A model generated the notes under the pieces. It made no database searches, had not been told where the DNA came from, and saw only the letters and a list, made by a program, of their open reading frames with translations. A stretch of DNA of 64,000 nucleotides, taken from positions 31,669 to 95,668 of the forward strand of contig CAUZKV010000010.1 in the NCBI GenBank assembly GCA_963580455.1, in the 5' to 3' direction. The translations under genes and the position numbers were made by a program. This document shows, in pieces, positions 60,731 to 64,000 of this stretch (position 1 is its first letter; every line of letters starts with the position of its first letter). This stretch comes from Euonymus europaeus (Eukaryota > Streptophyta > Magnoliopsida > Celastrales > Celastraceae).

Positions 60731-61197
60731 TTTTTTGTTTTTTTGCACATAATTATAAGATCTAAAGGTTTTTTAATTAAGTTTATATAATAAAAAATTA
60801 TATAATACATATATGGGGGTGGGTATACAATACATGATTATATATTGTATAATTGCGAATTATAATACTAATTTATTATAATTTAATCGTTTTATAGAAC
60901 ATTGTATATTACGATAACAAATATTTTATAAAACAAATAAGTATAAATTTAGGTATGTAAGAGAAAATATATGAGGTTTAACTTTAGATATAATAACTAA
61001 GGATTTTTGGTTATTGGTTATTTGATATTTAATAATTTATACAACGACAAAAAGAAATTTTACCCCTATAATTAGTTTTAATTTAGTTCAATGTGTATAT
61101 TTAATATGATTCGTTATAGGATTATAATATATTTATGATCCAAAAAGCAATAAATATTGAAAGCAAGATTTATATTATTAATACCCATTACCCATAT

Positions 61198-61270
61198 AAG
61201 AAATTAGCTTAATTGGTAGAGCAATCACTTTACACGTGAAAGGTTGTACGTTCAAGTCGTATATTTCTTA
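61198..61270 (+). tRNA. trnV: tRNA-Val (TAC), second copy
   Basis: Repeat of 29952-30024. Anticodon at 61231-61233. Confidence 0.92.
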
Positions 61271-61349
61271 TTTATTTAATATTTAACGTTAAATTATAGA
61301 TAATATATTTAATATGAAAGATATTATGCCTATATGGTTTAACAAATAA

Positions 61350-61422
61350 GAATTAGTCACTTAATTGGTAAAGTACTTTCTTGTCAAGAAAGGAGATGTC
61401 GGATCGTAGCCGACCTAATTCG
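61350..61422 (+). tRNA. trnD: tRNA-Asp (GTC), second copy
   Basis: Repeat of 30104-30176. Anticodon at 61383-61385. Confidence 0.92.
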
Positions 61423-61879
61423 GAATAATTTTTCTTATTTAAGGGTTATAGCATATTTATTACTCATTAAAAAGTGCAATTATATATACGTTTATTGATG
61501 TGTTTTATTCATTATTAGTTTAAGAAAAATATTTGGGCGTTAACACCAATATATACCGTTATAAACAATTGATTTCTAACGCTATATAGAAAAAATAATA
61601 AAAAGTCATAAAAATTTCTATTATTTAATATATTAAAAATTAATAGTAGCATAGTTCTAACCGGATTATACTTATATTTAACATAAGGTTTTTTATTTAA
61701 ATCTTATAATTAATTTCAACTGTTTCACTTTATATAAATAAATATTTAGAGGCTTTAGCCAAACAAATATTTTTTATTTTTGCCATAATTATAATAATGG
61801 TTCTATAATTTGGTGCTAATAATAACCAAAGGCTTTTAGTCTTCAAAAAAAAACTTTTTCGGCTTTAAATTAAACTTTA

Positions 61880-62689
61880 ATGACAAATATAAACAGAAGT
61901 CTTTTTCAAGCTCATCCTTTTCATTTGGTGTCACCATCACCGTGACCTTTAACTATATCTTTTAACTTATTAGCTTTAACTACTTCAGGTGTATTATATA
62001 TGCACAAATTTGCTAATTCAGGTTATTGAGTATTTTCAGCTTTAATATTAGTAATGGCAACTATGTTTTTTTGATTTAGAGATGTTATATCTGAAGGTAC
62101 ATTTATAGGTAATCATACATTAGCTGTACAAAGAGGATTAAACATGGGAGTAGCTTTATTTATTGTATCTGAAGCACTGTTTTTTTTAGCTATATTTTGA
62201 GCTTATTTTCATAGTGCTTTATCTCCTACAGCAGAATTAGGTGCACAATGACCACCAGCAGGTATAGAAGCTATAAATGCTTTTGAATTACCTCTTCTTA
62301 ATACTGCGTTACTTTTAGCATCTGGTGTTACAGTAACTTATGCTCATCATTGTATAATACAAGGTGATAGAAATGGAAGTTTATATGGTGGTTTATTTAC
62401 TGTACTACTAGCTTTAGTATTTACAGCATTTCAAGGTGTAGAATACTCAGTGTCTTCTTTCACTATAACAGATGGTGCATTTGGTTCTTGTTTTTATTTT
62501 GGAACCGGTTTTCACGGTTTACATGTTATAATAGGTACAATATTTTTAGCTGTAGGTTTTTGACGTTTGTTAGCTTATCACTTAACAGAAAATCATCATT
62601 TAGGTTTAGAAGCTGGTATCTTATACTGACATTTTGTAGATGTAGTTTGATTATTTTTATTTTTATCTGTCTATTATTGAGGATCTTAA
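61880..62689 (+). CDS. cox3: Cytochrome c oxidase subunit 3, second full copy
   Basis: Same 269-aa product as 30634-31443. It crosses the second unit join (62491/62492) intact. Confidence 0.98.
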
Positions 62690-62831
62690 TATATTGTATA
62701 TTATTACTAAAAAAAACTATATAAAAATATAATATATACTTAAATAAAATTACCTAAATAATAAACTATAAAAAATTAAATTTGCAATTTAATTACCTAT
62801 GATAAAAAATAATACATTAACAACTTAACGT

Positions 62832-63830
62832 ATGATTCTCTATAGTTATTCTAAGAGACCTTTAGTTAAACAAGCTCATATAGATTCTAACAAAAAAATA
62901 TTTTCTAATACAGCTTGTTTCAAAACAAATAAATCTTCTAATAATTCTTCTAACAATTCTTCTATCAGTAGGACCCCGGATCTTATAAGTAGTAATAACA
63001 GTGAAACTTATAATGAAGAATCATCCAAGTCTTCTAAATTTATAAAATCAGATTCAGGTCAATTGGTTAGAGACATATCTGTTGCAGATATTACTCATGC
63101 AACCGAGAAAATTGATATGATAGATGATAAAAAAAAAGCACAAGAGACTTATGATGATGTACATGATAAAATAAATATAGCCTATGTTGTTACTAAAGAT
63201 AGAATTATTAAAGAAAAAGATGATGAAGTTAATTCTTTAAAAGAAAAATTAAATTTTTATGGTAAATATTCAAAGGAAGAGCGTATAATAGTTGAGGAAG
63301 AATATGAGAAAGGGCGTAAAATAATCGAAGAAAAATATCAGGAGCAACAAGTAGAAAATTTAAATTACTCTAGTTCACTTAAAGGTGATCTTAGAGCTAA
63401 TATAGGAAGGGATGATTTAATATTAAGAGGTTTAGACGAAACTAATGAGGAATCCGTTGAAAATTTTGAAGAGGAGCTAGAGCGTTATAAAAATAATCCT
63501 TCTTCTAATAATCCTTCTTCTAATGATTCTTCTTCTAATAATTCTTCTTCTAATAATTCTTCTTCTAATGATTCTTCTGATAAGGGAAGTTTATATACAC
63601 ATGCAGATCCACAAAAATTACCTAGTGATAGTTTTGATAATTATGGAGAAGGGAGTTCAAAAACAAACGATTTAGGTAAAAAAAGATATTTAGATGATTC
63701 CTCACAAGAGGAAAATTTATCTAAGCAAGAAACTTCAAGCAAACAAGAACCAGACGCAAAAAGAATTAAACAAGATTCTAGCGATATTATGCCTGATTGT
63801 GAACCTTTTGATCCTTTTTGTGATGAATAA
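62832..63830 (+). CDS. orf332, third copy
   Basis: Same 332-aa frame as at 341-1339 and 31586-32584, inside the partial third unit. Confidence 0.6.
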   Translation: MILYSYSKRPLVKQAHIDSNKKIFSNTACFKTNKSSNNSSNNSSISRTPDLISSNNSETYNEESSKSSKFIKSDSGQLVRDISVADITHATEKIDMIDDKKKAQETYDDVHDKINIAYVVTKDRIIKEKDDEVNSLKEKLNFYGKYSKEERIIVEEEYEKGRKIIEEKYQEQQVENLNYSSSLKGDLRANIGRDDLILRGLDETNEESVENFEEELERYKNNPSSNNPSSNDSSSNNSSSNNSSSNDSSDKGSLYTHADPQKLPSDSFDNYGEGSSKTNDLGKKRYLDDSSQEENLSKQETSSKQEPDAKRIKQDSSDIMPDCEPFDPFCDE

Positions 63831-63894
63831 TTTAATTTATAATTAAATTTGCAATTTAATTACCTATGATAAAAGATGATAAATTAACATTTTA

Positions 63895-64000
63895 ATGTTA
63901 GAATCAGCAAGATTGATAGGTACAGGTATTGCAACAACAGGTTTAATAGGAGCAGGTGTAGGTATAGGTACGGTTTTTGCTGCACTTATTGTAGGTGTAT
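63895..64000 (+). CDS. atp9: ATP synthase subunit c, 5' part (cut by window end)
   Basis: The first 35 codons of atp9 are present and match 1404-1509. The window ends before the second helix. Confidence 0.95.
   Translation, partial: MLESARLIGTGIATTGLIGAGVGIGTVFAALIVGV

Larger units (their letters stand above)
62492..64000. repeat. Start of a third unit (truncated by window end)
   Basis: It repeats bases 1-1509 of the first unit: the 3' end of cox3, all of orf332 and the first 106 bases of atp9. I saw no difference from the earlier copies in this stretch. Confidence 0.93.

Overview
The window is fungal mitochondrial DNA, written out a little more than twice. A unit of 31,245 bp runs from base 1 to 31245, repeats at 31246-62491 (31,246 bp, one extra T), and begins a third time at 62492-64000. 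I saw only seven substitutions and one homopolymer change between the first two units. The simplest reading is a circular (or head-to-tail concatemeric) mitochondrial genome of about 31.2 kb whose assembly ran round the circle twice, not a real gene duplication.

The organism is most likely a filamentous ascomycete (Pezizomycotina). The evidence is very A+T-rich sequence, UGA read as tryptophan in every core gene, a complete nad1-6/4L set, mitochondrial atp9, all genes on one strand, TAATG-coupled nad4L-nad5, abutting nad2-nad3, and the tRNA order M-M-L-E-A-F-L-Q-K-R-H-M. A Dothideomycete/Capnodiales-like lineage is possible (intron-free, no rps3 seen), but I cannot place it from sequence alone.

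Layout of one unit, all on +: cox3 (3' end at base 1) - orf332 - atp9 - orf58 - rns - Y M M L E A F L Q K R H M - nad4L - nad5 - nad6 - cob - nad1 - cox1 - orf344/296 - G - nad2 - nad3 - S(GCT) - nad4 - W - I - orf404 - S(TGA) - P - rnl - T N R C - cox2 - atp8 - atp6 - V - D - cox3. This gives 14 core respiratory/ATP synthase proteins, two rRNAs, 25 tRNAs covering all 20 amino acids, and three large unassigned ORFs. No introns and no recognisable rps3 were seen.

The core genes encode complex I (nad1-6, 4L), complex III (cob), complex IV (cox1-3) and the ATP synthase Fo part (atp6, 8, 9). The rRNAs and tRNAs translate them inside the organelle. Most genes are separated by tRNAs or A+T-rich spacers, so tRNA excision probably produces many of the mature mRNAs.

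The unusual content is in the accessory part. There are three large low-complexity ORFs, two with membrane segments, and these two mix TGG and TGA tryptophan codons, unlike the core genes. There is a family of about 20 short palindromes whose stems covary between copies. A GC-rich cluster recurs four times, one copy lying in frame inside nad2. Three 48-bp tandem repeats form covarying hairpins. A leader sequence is shared by atp9 and orf332.
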